NCBI RefSeq assembly: GCF_000173735.1
Contig: NZ_ACCB01000037.1
Coordinates: 1 to 41,200, forward strand
From: Yersinia aldovae ATCC 35236
GTDB taxonomy: Bacteria > Pseudomonadota > Gammaproteobacteria > Enterobacterales > Enterobacteriaceae
Reading direction: 5' to 3'
Length of the DNA: 41,200 nucleotides
Made by a program: the position numbers and the translations under genes. Positions 8,234 through 18,900 of this stretch are shown one piece after another (the stretch's first letter is position 1; every line of letters begins with the position of its first letter). The notes under the pieces were generated by a model that saw only the letters and a program-made list of their open reading frames with translations, did not search any database and had not been told where the DNA came from.

Positions 8234-9625
8234 TTACTCTGCTTCTTTCACTGCTACTGCATGTTTCTTCTGATGGCTGACCTTGAAGTAGTATCCCACC
8301 AATAGCAGCACAATCCACACTAACCCGACATACAGCGAAACCCGCGTCGTTGGGAACCAACCAATCAGGCCAATGATGAATACCAGGAAAATGATTGCCA
8401 GCACTGAGGTTAATGTCCCACCTCGCAGCGGGAAGTCCAGCGCTTTAATTTGATCTTCGCTCAACGAACGGCGGAAACCAATCTGAGAGCACAGGATCAT
8501 AATCCAGACCCACACCGTGGCAAATGTGGCCAGTGATGCAATCACCAGGAAGACATTTTCTGGCATGATGTAGTTCAGATAAACCGCAATCAGCATGGCA
8601 AACATCATCACCAACACCGTGACCCACGGCACACCACGTTTGGAAATCGCACCAAACACTTTCGGCGCATGGCCCTGTTCTACCATCCCATTCAACATGC
8701 GGCCAACGCCAAACACATCACTGTTAATGGCAGATAGCGAAGCGGTAATCACCACAAAATTCAGAATACCGGCCGCAACGGTTATCCCCATATGTTGGAA
8801 CGTTAAGACGAACGGGCTACCGTTAGTCCCCACCTGATTCCACGGGTAGATAGACATAATGACGAACAGTGTACCGACATAAAATACCAGAATACGCCAC
8901 GGTACAGAGTTAATCGCTTTCGGAATGGATTCTTTCGGATTTTCAGCTTCACCGGCCGTAATACCGATGATTTCAATCCCGCCATAAGCGAACATCACCA
9001 GTTGTAATGACAACATCATGCCAACAAAACCATTACTGAAGAAGCCGCCGTTAGTCCATAAATTATGAATGCCGGTCGGTTGCCCCCCGTTACCGATACC
9101 CCAGACAATAATTCCGACCCCGGCCAGAATCATGATGATGATGGTGGCGACTTTAAAGAATGAAAACCAGAACTCCAGTTCCCCGAAGACTTTCACGCTC
9201 ATCATATTGACTGCGCCAATAATAAGAACAACACTCAGTACCCATACCCAATGAGGAACATCTGGGAACCAGACCCCCATATAGATACCGAATGCGGTCA
9301 CATCAGCAATAGCGACAATCAATATCTCAAAGCAGTAGGTCCAACCCGTAATATAACCCGCCATTGGCCCAAGATAGTCTTGTGCATATCGTGAAAAAGA
9401 GCTGGCCTGCGGGTTATTGACCGACATTTCACCCAAGGCACGCATGATGATAAATGCCACCACGCCACCAATCAGGTACGCCAATAATACACTTGGCCCC
9501 GCCATTCTGATTGCATCAGCCGAACCATAGAATAAGCCAGTACCTATTGCCGAACCCAATGCCATAAAACGGATATGGCGCGTTGTCAGGCCACGTTTAA
9601 GCTTATTTTTGACTGGTAAATCCAT
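8234..9625 (-). CDS. proY: ProY, amino acid permease (APC superfamily)
   Basis: A cytoplasmic-membrane amino acid/proton symporter; E. coli ProY is described as a cryptic proline-specific transporter, but the substrate here is not proven. The product has the APC signature [13 protein letters not shown] near the N-terminus and about 12 membrane helices. ASSFSRYAQ and [13 protein letters not shown] are typical of the subfamily. The frame opens at 9652, but those codons run into the terminator hairpin at 9651-9677. The ATG at 9625, with GGGG 8 bases before it, gives 463 residues starting [12 protein letters not shown], close to the 457 of E. coli. It lies downstream of brnQ on the same strand but is separated by that terminator. 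Confidence 0.93.
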   Translation of the reverse strand: MDLPVKNKLKRGLTTRHIRFMALGSAIGTGLFYGSADAIRMAGPSVLLAYLIGGVVAFIIMRALGEMSVNNPQASSFSRYAQDYLGPMAGYITGWTYCFEILIVAIADVTAFGIYMGVWFPDVPHWVWVLSVVLIIGAVNMMSVKVFGELEFWFSFFKVATIIIMILAGVGIIVWGIGNGGQPTGIHNLWTNGGFFSNGFVGMMLSLQLVMFAYGGIEIIGITAGEAENPKESIPKAINSVPWRILVFYVGTLFVIMSIYPWNQVGTNGSPFVLTFQHMGITVAAGILNFVVITASLSAINSDVFGVGRMLNGMVEQGHAPKVFGAISKRGVPWVTVLVMMFAMLIAVYLNYIMPENVFLVIASLATFATVWVWIMILCSQIGFRRSLSEDQIKALDFPLRGGTLTSVLAIIFLVFIIGLIGWFPTTRVSLYVGLVWIVLLLVGYYFKVSHQKKHAVAVKEAE

Positions 9626-9650
9626 GAACATTGCCCCGTCTTTTTTCAGC

Positions 9651-9677
9651 AAAAAGCCACGGGGGTGAGCCGTGGCT
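9651..9677 (-). terminator. Terminator between brnQ and proY
   Basis: AGCCACGG (9655-9662) and CCGTGGCT (9670-9677) form an 8-bp perfect stem with a 7-base loop, followed on the minus strand by TTTTT. It sits 24 bases after the brnQ stop and 25 bases before the chosen proY start. proY would therefore depend on read-through or on a promoter inside brnQ. Confidence 0.85.
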
Positions 9678-9700
9678 AAGAATACTTCCTGACTGTGTCG

Positions 9701-11020
9701 TTATTGCTTGGCAGCAATTTCCTGACGACAGCAGATGCGATCGTACAACCCTACGACGACGAATACCAGCAAGGAAGGTGATAACCATGCCAAACCTTGC
9801 TCAGCCAGCGGCAGATGCTGAGTCCACGCAGGCAAGAAATGGGCAAGTGTAGAGGCTTTTACCGCATCAAGGATGCCGAATATCAAGCTTATCAACATCA
9901 CCGGAGCGACGATACGTGACGCGTTACGCCACCAGCGCAGAGTGAAACTCATCAGAACCAGTACGATACAAGGCGGATAAATCGCCGTCAGAACCGGAAT
10001 CGAAATCTGAATCAGATGACTCAACCCCAAATTCGATACCAGCATTGAGAAGATACCGAGGATAAACACCAACGAGCGGTACGATAGCGGCAAATATTGT
10101 GCAAAGAACTCAGCACAGGCACAGGTCAGGCCCACCGCAGTAACCATACACGCGATGAAAATCAATGCTGCCAGGAACACGCTGCCCAAACCACCAAAGG
10201 TATGCTGAACGTACGCATGTAATACCACCGCGCCATTTTGCGCCTCTGGCACCAGGCTGCCACTGCTTGAGCCTAATTTAAACAGACTCAGGTAGACCAG
10301 TGTCAGACCAATACCGGCAATCAAACCGGCCCAGATGGTATAGCGGGTCAGCAATTGTGAGGATACAACGCCACGAGAACGGGCAGCATTAACAATAACG
10401 ATACCGAAGACCAATGCCCCCAAGGTATCCATCGTCAGATAACCATTGACGAAACCAGAGGAGAAAGGCACTTGCTGGTAAGCATCGGTGGCCGGAATCA
10501 AGGGGCCAGCAGGCCAAATCAACGCCGCGATACCCAAAATTGCCAACGCTAAAATCTTCAGCGGAGCCAGAATATGGCCAACCGTATCCAGCAGGCGACC
10601 AGGATACAACGAGATACCTATTACCAGCGCGAAATAGACAACGCTATAGATAAACAGGGGTAATGGGCCGTCACCTGTCAGCGGGGCGATACCCACCTCG
10701 AAGGACACGGTAGCCGTACGCGGAGTCGCAAACAGTGGGCCAACCGCCAGATAACAGACCGTTGCCAACACCAAACCGGCACTGCGGCCAATGGGGGTGC
10801 TCAATGCATCAATACCGCCACCAACGCGGGCTAGCGCGATAACAGTAATGACCGGTAGCCCAACGGCAGTGATCAGAAAGCCAATTGCAGCCCACCAGAC
10901 ATGTTCACCTGATTGCAACCCCACCATTGGCGGGAAAATGATATTGCCCGCGCCAACAAATAAGGCAAAGGTCATAAAACCTAATGCCATAATATCTTTA
11001 GATGATAAACGATGACTCAT
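9701..11020 (-). CDS. brnQ: BrnQ, branched-chain amino acid:cation symporter (LIVCS family)
   Basis: BrnQ imports leucine, isoleucine and valine with Na+ or H+ through the inner membrane. The 439-residue product has the same length as E. coli BrnQ, about 12 hydrophobic segments, and the family N-terminus [20 protein letters not shown] followed by NIIFPPMVG. The start at 11020 has only a weak Shine-Dalgarno (AGGCAAC, 10 bases away). A 72-codon frame upstream ends in an ATGA overlap with this start and is listed separately. proY follows behind a terminator; the PstS-like gene lies 379 bases upstream on the same strand. Confidence 0.95.
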   Translation of the reverse strand: MSHRLSSKDIMALGFMTFALFVGAGNIIFPPMVGLQSGEHVWWAAIGFLITAVGLPVITVIALARVGGGIDALSTPIGRSAGLVLATVCYLAVGPLFATPRTATVSFEVGIAPLTGDGPLPLFIYSVVYFALVIGISLYPGRLLDTVGHILAPLKILALAILGIAALIWPAGPLIPATDAYQQVPFSSGFVNGYLTMDTLGALVFGIVIVNAARSRGVVSSQLLTRYTIWAGLIAGIGLTLVYLSLFKLGSSSGSLVPEAQNGAVVLHAYVQHTFGGLGSVFLAALIFIACMVTAVGLTCACAEFFAQYLPLSYRSLVFILGIFSMLVSNLGLSHLIQISIPVLTAIYPPCIVLVLMSFTLRWWRNASRIVAPVMLISLIFGILDAVKASTLAHFLPAWTQHLPLAEQGLAWLSPSLLVFVVVGLYDRICCRQEIAAKQ

Positions 11021-11235
11021 AGTGATGTGTGTTGCCTAGTTAAAATGACCAAAAGAAAAAGTGCTGAGTTGTGGTCTTTCCGACGTGTTCGAAACGATAC
11101 AAAGCTCTGATAAACGCAAACTCCGGCGGTTAATAGGCAATCTATTTCGACAGTATGCAGTGTTTTTGAAGTTATTTGCAGGTGGAATAGGCCAACAACG
11201 GCGCTAAGTAGACCGTTTATAGCGGAGAAAGGCAA
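11017..11235 (-). CDS. Possible leader ORF of brnQ (uncertain)
   Basis: A 72-codon frame opens with ATG at 11235 and ends in TGA overlapping the brnQ ATG as ATGA. Close to its end it encodes LFLLVIL (six of seven residues Leu, Val or Ile), which would suit translational control of a branched-chain amino acid transporter. No good ribosome binding site is visible, and T-rich DNA gives such residues by chance. It may be an accidental ORF. Confidence 0.25.
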   Translation of the reverse strand: MPFSAINGLLSAVVGLFHLQITSKTLHTVEIDCLLTAGVCVYQSFVSFRTRRKDHNSALFLLVILTRQHTSL

Positions 11236-11399
11236 GTCAGGATCATAAAAGCAGAGTGATCATCCAGATATTATTGTAAAAGCAGCAAATAATGCCAGAT
11301 TTAGATAAATACACGCCATATGATTTGTAGCATTTATAGCCAAACATTAACAATTAGCAGCCAATCGGCTCTGACAAACTCCGTCAATTCACACTTGAA
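11021..11399. other. Intergenic region between the PstS-like gene and brnQ
   Basis: This 379-base stretch holds the brnQ leader and presumably its promoter. Apart from the possible leader ORF I see no terminator with a T-tract for the PstS-like gene, no repeat element and no consensus-grade promoter. The part from 11260 to 11399 is AT-rich. Confidence 0.5.
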
Positions 11400-12392
11400 C
11401 TAATCAGTAAAACCCACGGTATTTCTCGTTTGAATCAGCATCTCAGGGGGAAGCGGCAGGTAGCCATCATGGGTAGCCAATCTTTGCCCCTGCGGTGATA
11501 ACACTCGCTCAAGGAATGCCGCAGTCAATGGCTCCAATGGCTGCCCCGGTGCCTTATTGATATAAATATACAGATAGCGCGACAACGGATAACGCCCCTC
11601 TCTGACATTCTCAGCCGTCGGCATCACGAAATCCTGCCCAACGGCGGCCAGAGCTAAGGCTTTCACTCCACTATGGCGAAAGCCCATGCTGGCATAACCG
11701 ATACCATTTAATGAACCTGCCACGGCTTGCGCTACCGATGAGGAACCCGGCAATTCATTGATATCTGTCATAAAATCGCCATCACACAGTACCCGGTGCT
11801 TAAAAAAACCATAAGTTCCGGAGGCTGAATTACGGCTATAACGTTGCAACGATCGCTCAGCCCAATCGCCACTTAGACCTAACTCGCCGAAACGCCGAAT
11901 CGGGCGTGGTTCTCCGCAGCGGCGATTCTGAGAGAAAATGGCATCAAGCTGCGATAAAGTCAGTTTATTCAGCGGATTATCCTGATGAACAAACACCACC
12001 AACGCATCAACCGCCACCGGCACTGCCAACGGCGGGTAGCCATAGCGTTGAATAAAGGCGTTAATCTCACCAGCTTTCATCGGCCTGCTCATCGGCCCGA
12101 GTTGAGTTGCCCCCGACGCCAGCGCCGCAGGCGCGGTAGAGGAACCCGCCGCCTGTATTTGCAGATTAACACCAGGATAGTGATGATTGAAATCATCGCC
12201 CCATAGGGACATCAGGTTGGCGAGAGTATCAGAACCGACACTGGAGAGGTTGCCTGACAACGTGTTCGCAGCCGAGGCGGGTATGACGTTATCGCCTGTC
12301 GCCACAGGGGGAACTGCCGCCACAGCGTACACTAACGCCGCACAACTAAACCATAATATGGCAGACAATTGCGCCAGTTTTCCCCATTTCAT
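11400..12392 (-). CDS. PstS-like periplasmic phosphate-binding protein in the phoBR operon
   Basis: A 330-residue exported protein of the PstS-like phosphate-binding family. The N-terminus (about 1-26, MKWGKLAQLSAILWFSCAAL then VYAVAAV) is a signal peptide. Binding-site motifs are recognisable: SSVGSDTLANL, AAGSSTAP, MSRPM and, in the middle, RNSASGTYGFF, matching the RxxxSGT phosphate loop of PstS. The start lies 20 bases after the phoR stop, so it is very probably co-transcribed with phoB and phoR under the Pho box. No pstCAB genes follow. It may feed the distant Pst transporter or act as a phosphate sensor or scavenger; that role is inference. Confidence 0.85.
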   Translation of the reverse strand: MKWGKLAQLSAILWFSCAALVYAVAAVPPVATGDNVIPASAANTLSGNLSSVGSDTLANLMSLWGDDFNHHYPGVNLQIQAAGSSTAPAALASGATQLGPMSRPMKAGEINAFIQRYGYPPLAVPVAVDALVVFVHQDNPLNKLTLSQLDAIFSQNRRCGEPRPIRRFGELGLSGDWAERSLQRYSRNSASGTYGFFKHRVLCDGDFMTDINELPGSSSVAQAVAGSLNGIGYASMGFRHSGVKALALAAVGQDFVMPTAENVREGRYPLSRYLYIYINKAPGQPLEPLTAAFLERVLSPQGQRLATHDGYLPLPPEMLIQTRNTVGFTD

Positions 12393-12412
12393 CAGGTTAA
12401 TGTCCGAGCCTT

Positions 12413-13729
12413 CTAAGATTTGACTGCATTCTCAGCTAAAACCACTGGAACAATCAACCGATTCGGCAAGGTAAAAATAAAACGGGTACCCAAACCGATT
12501 TCGCTTATCACGTCCAGCCGCGCGTCATGATGACTCAATGCATGTTTCACAATCGCCAGCCCCAGCCCGCTGCCACCGGTTTGGCGAGAGCGCGCCTTAT
12601 CCACCCGATAGAAGCGCTCAGTCAAGCGTGGGAGATGTTCAGGGCTGATCCCCGGCCCATTATCGCTCACCTGGAATTGCGCGCCTTGAGGGGTTTGCTG
12701 CCAGCAGACTTCAATTTTAGTCCCCTCTGGTGTGTGGTTCACCGCATTATAAACCAGATTTGATACTGCACTGCGCAGTTGATCCTCGTTTCCAAAGACT
12801 CTTAGTTGTTCATTGACCCTGAAAGTAATCTCGTGACGACCATTGCTCAATGCCTGCACTTCGTGCTGCAACACTTTCAACATCAAGGGGATATCTACCC
12901 GCTCATTCATATCCACATTCGGCGCGGCTTCAATACGCGATAACGTCAGCAACTGCTTCACCAGCCCATCCATCCGCTTGGTCTGCTCCTGCATTGTGCC
13001 CAAAGCCTTATCGCGCAACGGCCCTGTCAACGCTTGGTCATGCATCATTTCCAGATAACCTTGCAATACTGTTAATGGCGTGCGCAATTCGTGGCTGACA
13101 TTAGCAAAGAAATTGCGCCTTGCCCCCTCCAACTGACGCATCTGGGTCACATCGCGGGCCACCATCAGCAATTGCCCTTCGGTATAAGGCATCACCCGGA
13201 ACTCCACGAAATAACCATTATTCAATTGCAGGGTTAACGGACGGGCGAACTCTTGCTGTTGCAGATATTGGCTAAATTCCGGATAACGCAATAAATTGAG
13301 GATATGCTGACCGTTATCCTCTGGCCATCGGAACCCCAGCAGATGTTGAGCCAGGCCGTTACACCAGAAAATATTGCCCTCGATGGTGGTGATAACCACT
13401 GCATCCGGCAGTGATTCCGCCCCACTGCGAAAACGCTTGATAAGCAATGCCAATTCACGCCGACGCCTGCGATTACGCAGTTGCATCTGGTATAAACCAT
13501 AAAATAGCGGCTCCCAACTCCAGCGGCCAGCAGGCGGGGTCATACTGCGGTCTAACCATAGCCAGTGGGATAATTTGAGTTGGTTATAAAAATTCCAGAC
13601 CAGTGCTGCGACGACCGAAACTAATAATAGCCACGGCAAATAGCCGATGACAGCACCTAACAAGAGTGCGGGCAAACAAAAAAGAGCCAGCTCTATAGCC
13701 AGCATTTTCCATGATAAGCGTTCTAACAC
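12413..13729 (-). CDS. phoR: PhoR, phosphate-regulon sensor histidine kinase
   Basis: PhoR phosphorylates PhoB when phosphate is scarce and dephosphorylates it when phosphate is plentiful, with input from PstSCAB-PhoU. Two membrane helices lie at about residues 10-47 with almost no periplasmic loop. A PAS domain follows (about 100-195), then the HisKA box with His213 in [11 protein letters not shown]. In the ATPase domain the N box has Asn324/Asn328, G1 is DNGPG (356-360) and G2 is GGSGLG (385-390). Length is 438 residues against 431 in E. coli, with His213 at the same number. It lies 24 bases after phoB on the same strand. Confidence 0.97.
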   Translation of the reverse strand: MLERLSWKMLAIELALFCLPALLLGAVIGYLPWLLLVSVVAALVWNFYNQLKLSHWLWLDRSMTPPAGRWSWEPLFYGLYQMQLRNRRRRRELALLIKRFRSGAESLPDAVVITTIEGNIFWCNGLAQHLLGFRWPEDNGQHILNLLRYPEFSQYLQQQEFARPLTLQLNNGYFVEFRVMPYTEGQLLMVARDVTQMRQLEGARRNFFANVSHELRTPLTVLQGYLEMMHDQALTGPLRDKALGTMQEQTKRMDGLVKQLLTLSRIEAAPNVDMNERVDIPLMLKVLQHEVQALSNGRHEITFRVNEQLRVFGNEDQLRSAVSNLVYNAVNHTPEGTKIEVCWQQTPQGAQFQVSDNGPGISPEHLPRLTERFYRVDKARSRQTGGSGLGLAIVKHALSHHDARLDVISEIGLGTRFIFTLPNRLIVPVVLAENAVKS

Positions 13730-13753
13730 AACGAATTCTCCGGCACTGAAAAC

Positions 13754-14443
13754 TCAGTAGCGCGTTGAGAAACGGTATCCGGTTCCCCGGACAGTTTGTA
13801 CCATTTTATCATGGCCATCAGTTTCAAGCGCCTTACGTAACCGACGAATATGCACGTCAACCGTGCGGTCTTCTACATAAACGTTAGTGCCCCAGACATA
13901 ATTAAGCAACTGTTCACGGCTGTATACCCGCTCGGGATGAGTCATAAAGAAGTGCAGCAGTTTGAACTCGGTCGGCCCCATATCGAGCGCGTGTTCATTA
14001 GACATGACACGATGCGATGAAGGATCAAGACTTAACCCTTGCATTTCAATCACTTCCTCGACTGCCATTGGCGATATTCGACGCATCACAGCTTTAATAC
14101 GTGCCACCAACTCTTTTGGCGAAAAAGGTTTAGTAATATAGTCATCCGCGCCCACTTCCAGCCCACGCACCCGATCTTCTTCTTCGCCACGGGCGGTCAG
14201 CATCATCACGGGTATATCCCGTGTTAATGCTTCACGTTTCATATGTTTAATAAACTGGATACCCGAGCCGCCGGGCAGCATCCAGTCCAACAGCACTAAA
14301 TCAGGGAAAGGTTCCGACAGGCGCATTACCGCACTGTCATAATCTTCGGCTTCTAACGGTTGGTAACCATTTTGTTCCAACACAAAGCACACCATCTCAC
14401 GGATAGGTGCTTCATCTTCCACCACCAGTATGCGTCTTGCCAT
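13754..14443 (-). CDS. phoB: PhoB, phosphate-regulon response regulator
   Basis: An OmpR-type transcription factor that binds Pho boxes after phosphorylation by PhoR. The receiver domain starts [20 protein letters not shown], carries the phosphorylated Asp in [10 protein letters not shown] and Lys in [11 protein letters not shown]; the winged helix includes EQLLNYVWG and [16 protein letters not shown]. The frame is open 50 codons upstream, but the ATG at 14443 gives exactly 229 residues as in E. coli, with AGGG 6 bases before it. The extra upstream codons overlap the Pho box and promoter. It is the first gene of the phoB-phoR-PstS-like unit. Confidence 0.97.
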   Translation of the reverse strand: MARRILVVEDEAPIREMVCFVLEQNGYQPLEAEDYDSAVMRLSEPFPDLVLLDWMLPGGSGIQFIKHMKREALTRDIPVMMLTARGEEEDRVRGLEVGADDYITKPFSPKELVARIKAVMRRISPMAVEEVIEMQGLSLDPSSHRVMSNEHALDMGPTEFKLLHFFMTHPERVYSREQLLNYVWGTNVYVEDRTVDVHIRRLRKALETDGHDKMVQTVRGTGYRFSTRY

Positions 14444-14491
14444 CATCAACCCTGCCAGTATGTTAGTGGTCACTATTTGAGTTCGGAAGCC

Positions 14492-14525
14492 ATTATGCGT
14501 CACTTTTGTGACAGATTTATGAAAA
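14492..14525 (-). promoter_or_regulatory. Pho box and promoter of phoB
   Basis: On the minus strand 14525-14508 reads TTTTCATAAATCTGTCAC, matching the Pho box CTGTCATAWAWCTGTCAY at 16 of 18 positions. CATAAT (14497-14492), 10 bases further on, is a good -10; the box takes the place of the -35, as in E. coli phoB. This indicates autoregulation by PhoB. Confidence 0.85.
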
Positions 14526-14598
14526 ATATCACACATCCGCAACCAATAAGCATAGTGATAAGTTTCATGAAATTTGCAAAATTCAGTAGCCAACGTTG

Positions 14599-14610
14599 CG
14601 AGACGTCTCG
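14599..14610. repeat. Perfect 12-bp palindrome between phoB and sbcD
   Basis: CGAGACGTCTCG is self-complementary. It lies 74 bases upstream of the phoB Pho box and about 100 bases before sbcD. It could be an operator or chance; I do not recognise the site. Confidence 0.3.
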
Positions 14611-14712
14611 AAGATTTATCTCATCATATTTTTTTAGCCGCGACATCCTGTTACCAGCGTTTATAATCAGCGCCATTCACTTTGACCGATAACCTGCCAT
14701 CGCGGGAGATTT

Positions 14713-15951
14713 ATGCGTATTATTCATACCTCTGACTGGCATTTGGGGCAGCATTTTTATACCAAAAGTCGTGCTGCCGAACATCAGGCATTTCTGCACT
14801 GGCTCATTGAGCAGATCGAAGAAAATCAGGTAGATGCGCTGATCATTGCTGGCGACATATTTGACACAGGTTCTCCACCCAGCTATGCCCGCGAGCTGTA
14901 TAACCGCTTTATTGTCAGCCTCCAGCCCACTGGCTGTCAGTTAGTCGTGCTCGGCGGTAATCATGATTCAGTGGCAACATTGAATGAATCGCGCGGTTTG
15001 CTTTCATACCTGAATACCACCGTAATCTCCTGTGCCAGCAACCGGTTGGAACAACAAATTATTATTCTAAAAAACAGGCAACAGCAACCGGCAGCCATAC
15101 TCTGCGCCATTCCGTTCTTGCGGCCTCGTGATTTGGTCACCAGTCAGGCGGGTGAATCCGGTGGGCAAAAGCAACTGGCATTACAAGAAGCCATCGCAAA
15201 CCACTATCAGGTGCTCTACCAACAGGCCGTGGAACTGCGTACCAAGCTTGACCTGCCACTGCCCATTATTGCCACAGGCCATCTGACCACCGTCGGCGTC
15301 ACCACTACTGACTCGGTCCGTGATATCTATATCGGTACATTGGATGCTTTCCCCGCGCAAGCCTTTCCGCCAGCAGATTATATTGCTTTAGGCCATATCC
15401 ATCGTGCCCAGCAAGTGGCTAAATCTGAGCATATCCGTTATAGCGGCTCACCCATCGCTCTCAGTTTTGATGAGTTAAGTAAAGAGAAAAGTGTTTATCT
15501 GGTTGAATTTTCGCAACAAATATTGGCGTCAGTAACCCCACTTTTCATACCACAATTCCAACCCATGCAGCTAATCAAAGGTGACTTAATACAGATAGAG
15601 CAGCAACTGGCTGTATTCTCTCATCATCAGGGCTTACCGGTATGGCTGGATATCGAAGTCGCCACACAGGATTATCTCACCGATATTCAACGGCGAATTC
15701 AGGCATTAGCCGCAGACTTACCTGTTGAAGTGGTGTTACTGCGCCGTAGCAAAGAACAGCGTAATACCAGCATTCAACAACATGAAAAAGAGACACTCAA
15801 CGAGCTGAGTGTCTCTGATGTCTTTGAACGCAGATTGGCATTGGAGGCGGATCTCGTCGAAGCACGCCAACAGAGGATGCGGCAAATGTTCAATCAGGTG
15901 GTGAATGACGTGACCTTAGGCAAAGATGCCACAGAGGAGCCATCCGCATGA
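14713..15951 (+). CDS. sbcD: SbcD, nuclease subunit of the SbcCD (Mre11-Rad50-type) complex
   Basis: SbcD is the Mn-dependent nuclease that, with the SbcC ATPase, cleaves DNA hairpins and blocked double-strand ends. The calcineurin-type phosphoesterase motifs are Asp8/His10 (SDWHLGQ), Asp48 (AGDIFDTG), Asn83/His84 (GGNHDS), ATGHLTT and ALGHIHR. The 412 residues compare with 400 in E. coli. GGGAG stands just before the ATG. The stop codon overlaps the sbcC start as ATGA, so the two are translationally coupled. It is divergent from phoB, as in E. coli. Confidence 0.96.
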   Translation: MRIIHTSDWHLGQHFYTKSRAAEHQAFLHWLIEQIEENQVDALIIAGDIFDTGSPPSYARELYNRFIVSLQPTGCQLVVLGGNHDSVATLNESRGLLSYLNTTVISCASNRLEQQIIILKNRQQQPAAILCAIPFLRPRDLVTSQAGESGGQKQLALQEAIANHYQVLYQQAVELRTKLDLPLPIIATGHLTTVGVTTTDSVRDIYIGTLDAFPAQAFPPADYIALGHIHRAQQVAKSEHIRYSGSPIALSFDELSKEKSVYLVEFSQQILASVTPLFIPQFQPMQLIKGDLIQIEQQLAVFSHHQGLPVWLDIEVATQDYLTDIQRRIQALAADLPVEVVLLRRSKEQRNTSIQQHEKETLNELSVSDVFERRLALEADLVEARQQRMRQMFNQVVNDVTLGKDATEEPSA

Positions 15952-18900
15952 AGATTTTAAGCCTGCGGCTAAAAAACATTAACTCCCTGCAAGGTGAATG
16001 GAAGATTGATTTCACCGTCGAACCGTTTCTCAGTAGCGGTTTGTTCGCCATCACCGGGCCAACAGGAGCGGGTAAGACCACACTGCTGGATGCCATCTGC
16101 CTGGCGTTGTATCACCAAACGCCACGTTTGAATGTCACCCCCAGCCAGAATGAACTGATGACACGCCACACCGCAGAGTCACTGGCAGAAGTTGAATTTG
16201 AGGTGAAAGGCGTCAGTTATCGTGCCTTCTGGAGCCAGCGGCGCGCTAAAAATAGCCCTGAGGGGAATTTGCAAGCACCTAAAGTCGAACTGGCGTTGTG
16301 CGAGAGCGGTAAAATTCTGTCCGATAAAGTGCGCGACAAGCTGGATATGATTGCAGAACTCACTGGCCTGGACTTTGGCCGTTTTACCAAGTCCATGATG
16401 CTATCACAGGGGCAATTTGCAGCATTCCTCAATGCCGATGCCAATGATCGGGCTGAATTACTGGAAGAATTAACTGGTACCGATATTTATGGCCGTTTAT
16501 CGGAGCATGTTTTTGAACAACACAAACAAGCAAAAATCGACGTAGATGTGCTGCATCAGCGAGCCAGTGGCATTGAACTGTTAAATGAAGAACAGCGTCT
16601 GGCACTCCAGCAGCAAATTGACACATTAAGACAACAAGAAAAACAGCTCACAGCAGAGCAGCTTGTCAATCAACAACAAATAAACTGGTTGATGAGTTAC
16701 CAGCAGCAGCAACAACATGTGCTGCAATATCAGCAGCAGCGGCAATTAATCGCGCAAGAATACCAACAAGCACTGCCTGAACTGCAACGCCTGGCTCGCA
16801 GTGAGCCGGCAGAAAAATTACGCCCACTGCAACGCGAACGCGATCGCTGCCAGCAAGAGTTGCAACAGGTACAACTGCGCATCAGCACACTTCTCCAGCA
16901 ACAACTACAATATCAGGTCCAACTCGCACCGCTGGCGCAGGCACTGGATAAAGCCAACGCTGCCCGCCAACAGCAAGCTTTTGAGCACCAGCGACAAGAA
17001 ATAATTATCGAGCAAGAAGTGCTCCCGCTAGATAACGTTATCGCTCAACAGCATCACACCCTGGTACAGCTTAAAGAGCAGCTACAGCAGTTACAAAGTA
17101 AAGAGCAGCAAGGCCGACAGCAACTAGCGTTAAATGAACAAAAGCGGTTACAGGCACAACAGCGCCTGCAACAACTGGAAGAATATGCACGCCAGCATAC
17201 TCACCATCAACACTGGGAAAAAAACCTACCGCTGTGGCGTGAACAATTTCGCCAATTACAGGCCCAACAACACCTATCGCTTGAAAATGAAAAACAACTA
17301 CAACAGCAGGTCGCGTTACAAAATGACTTGCAGCAACAAATCGATGCCTTAGAGGAACAAGGCAAACAGCAACAAAGTGCACTGACCCAATCCAGTTTAC
17401 AAGCACACAAAATTCAGCAGCAATTATTAACCCTTGAGCAACAGTCCCCCTCAGCACAGTTACGCCAGCAACTTAGCCAATTACAGCAACACCGCCCGAT
17501 ACGGCAACAATTGGCAACGCTATCTCCCTTAGCTCAACAGGTTGAGGTTCTACGCAATAAGCAACAACAACAATTCGATAGCCAGCAGCAACAACTAAAG
17601 CAGCTAGAACAACAGTTGGCAGAGAAACGTCAGTTATACAAACAACAAAAACAGCATCTGACAGATCTGGAGAGCTTACTGGATCGTGAAAAACAGATAG
17701 TCAGATTGGAGGCTGAAAGGGCCAAACTGCAACCGGGCGACGCCTGCCCGCTATGTGGTGCCACCGATCACCCCGCAATAGCTGAATACCAATCAATAAA
17801 ACCCTCTGAAACAGCTGTCCGTGTTGATGCATTGCGTCGCGAGGTCGAACAGCTCTATACCGCTGGGACTGAGTTACGCACACAGGTAGAAAGTGTGCAA
17901 CAGCAGCAGCAACGTTTAGAACAAGAATTGCAGCACAGCCAGCAACAATGGGTTGAGCACCAACAACGCTGGCAGGCATTAGCGCAGTCAATAGCACTTT
18001 CATTTACACTCAATGATCACGCAGCCTTAACAGACTGGTTGGAGCAACAAGAGCAAGCCGAGCAAGCGTATCAACTGAAACTGGCTGAATATGAACGGCT
18101 GAATCAGCAATATCAACAGGCCAAAGATGCAGTGACCCACGTTGAGCAACAACAGCAAAAGTATCTGCAACAACTGGCACTTATCACTCAACGTCAGCAA
18201 GATACTCTGCAATCGTACCAACGGTTACAACTACAGTATCAAAACCAACAACAAGAATTAGCCGATCAGCAGAAAACGTTCACCAATACACTGGCAAAAC
18301 TCTCATTATCCCTACCGGACCCAGACCAGCAACAGAATTGGCTAACAAACAGGGAAGAGGAGTGCCAGCGTTGGCAGCAGCATCAACAAGAGCAACAACA
18401 GCTTGTTGTGGAGCAAAAAACGCTGGAAGCGCGGATTGAAGATGAACACCGCTATTTAAAAGAGTGTGTTGACCAGTTATCCCTGATAACTCAACAGCAT
18501 CAACAAACTGAAACCCTGCTACAACAGAAAAACCTGCAGCGTCAGGCGTTGTTTGGTGATGTGATGGTTGCCGATGCGCGTCAGAAATTACGTGAGCAGC
18601 AGCAGCAGGCAGAGCATGTCCAACAAGCGGCGGCGCAAGCGTTGCAACAGGTTCAAACCGAGCTGAACAAACTATCGGGTGAGCTTACCGGATTGGAACA
18701 ACAGTGTCTGCATAGTCAACAACGTGCTACAGCAACTCAAACCGAATTACAGCAAGCACTTCAGGCCAGTGAGTTTAGCGATGACGCTGCATTCACTGCG
18801 GCATTGTTGGATGAGGATGAACGGCAACGTTTACAGCAATTACAGCAGCAATTGAGCGAACGAAAGCAACAGGCGGATATTCGTCAGCAACAGGCAATCG

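Noticed and set aside
14444-14593. A longer PhoB with 50 extra N-terminal residues
   Set aside because: Those codons cross the Pho box and promoter. The internal ATG gives the exact family length.
17071-17457. A 128-codon minus-strand frame inside sbcC
   Set aside because: It is the complement of the Gln-codon repeats (CAG/CAA read as Leu, Val and Cys codons). It has no ribosome binding site and low complexity.
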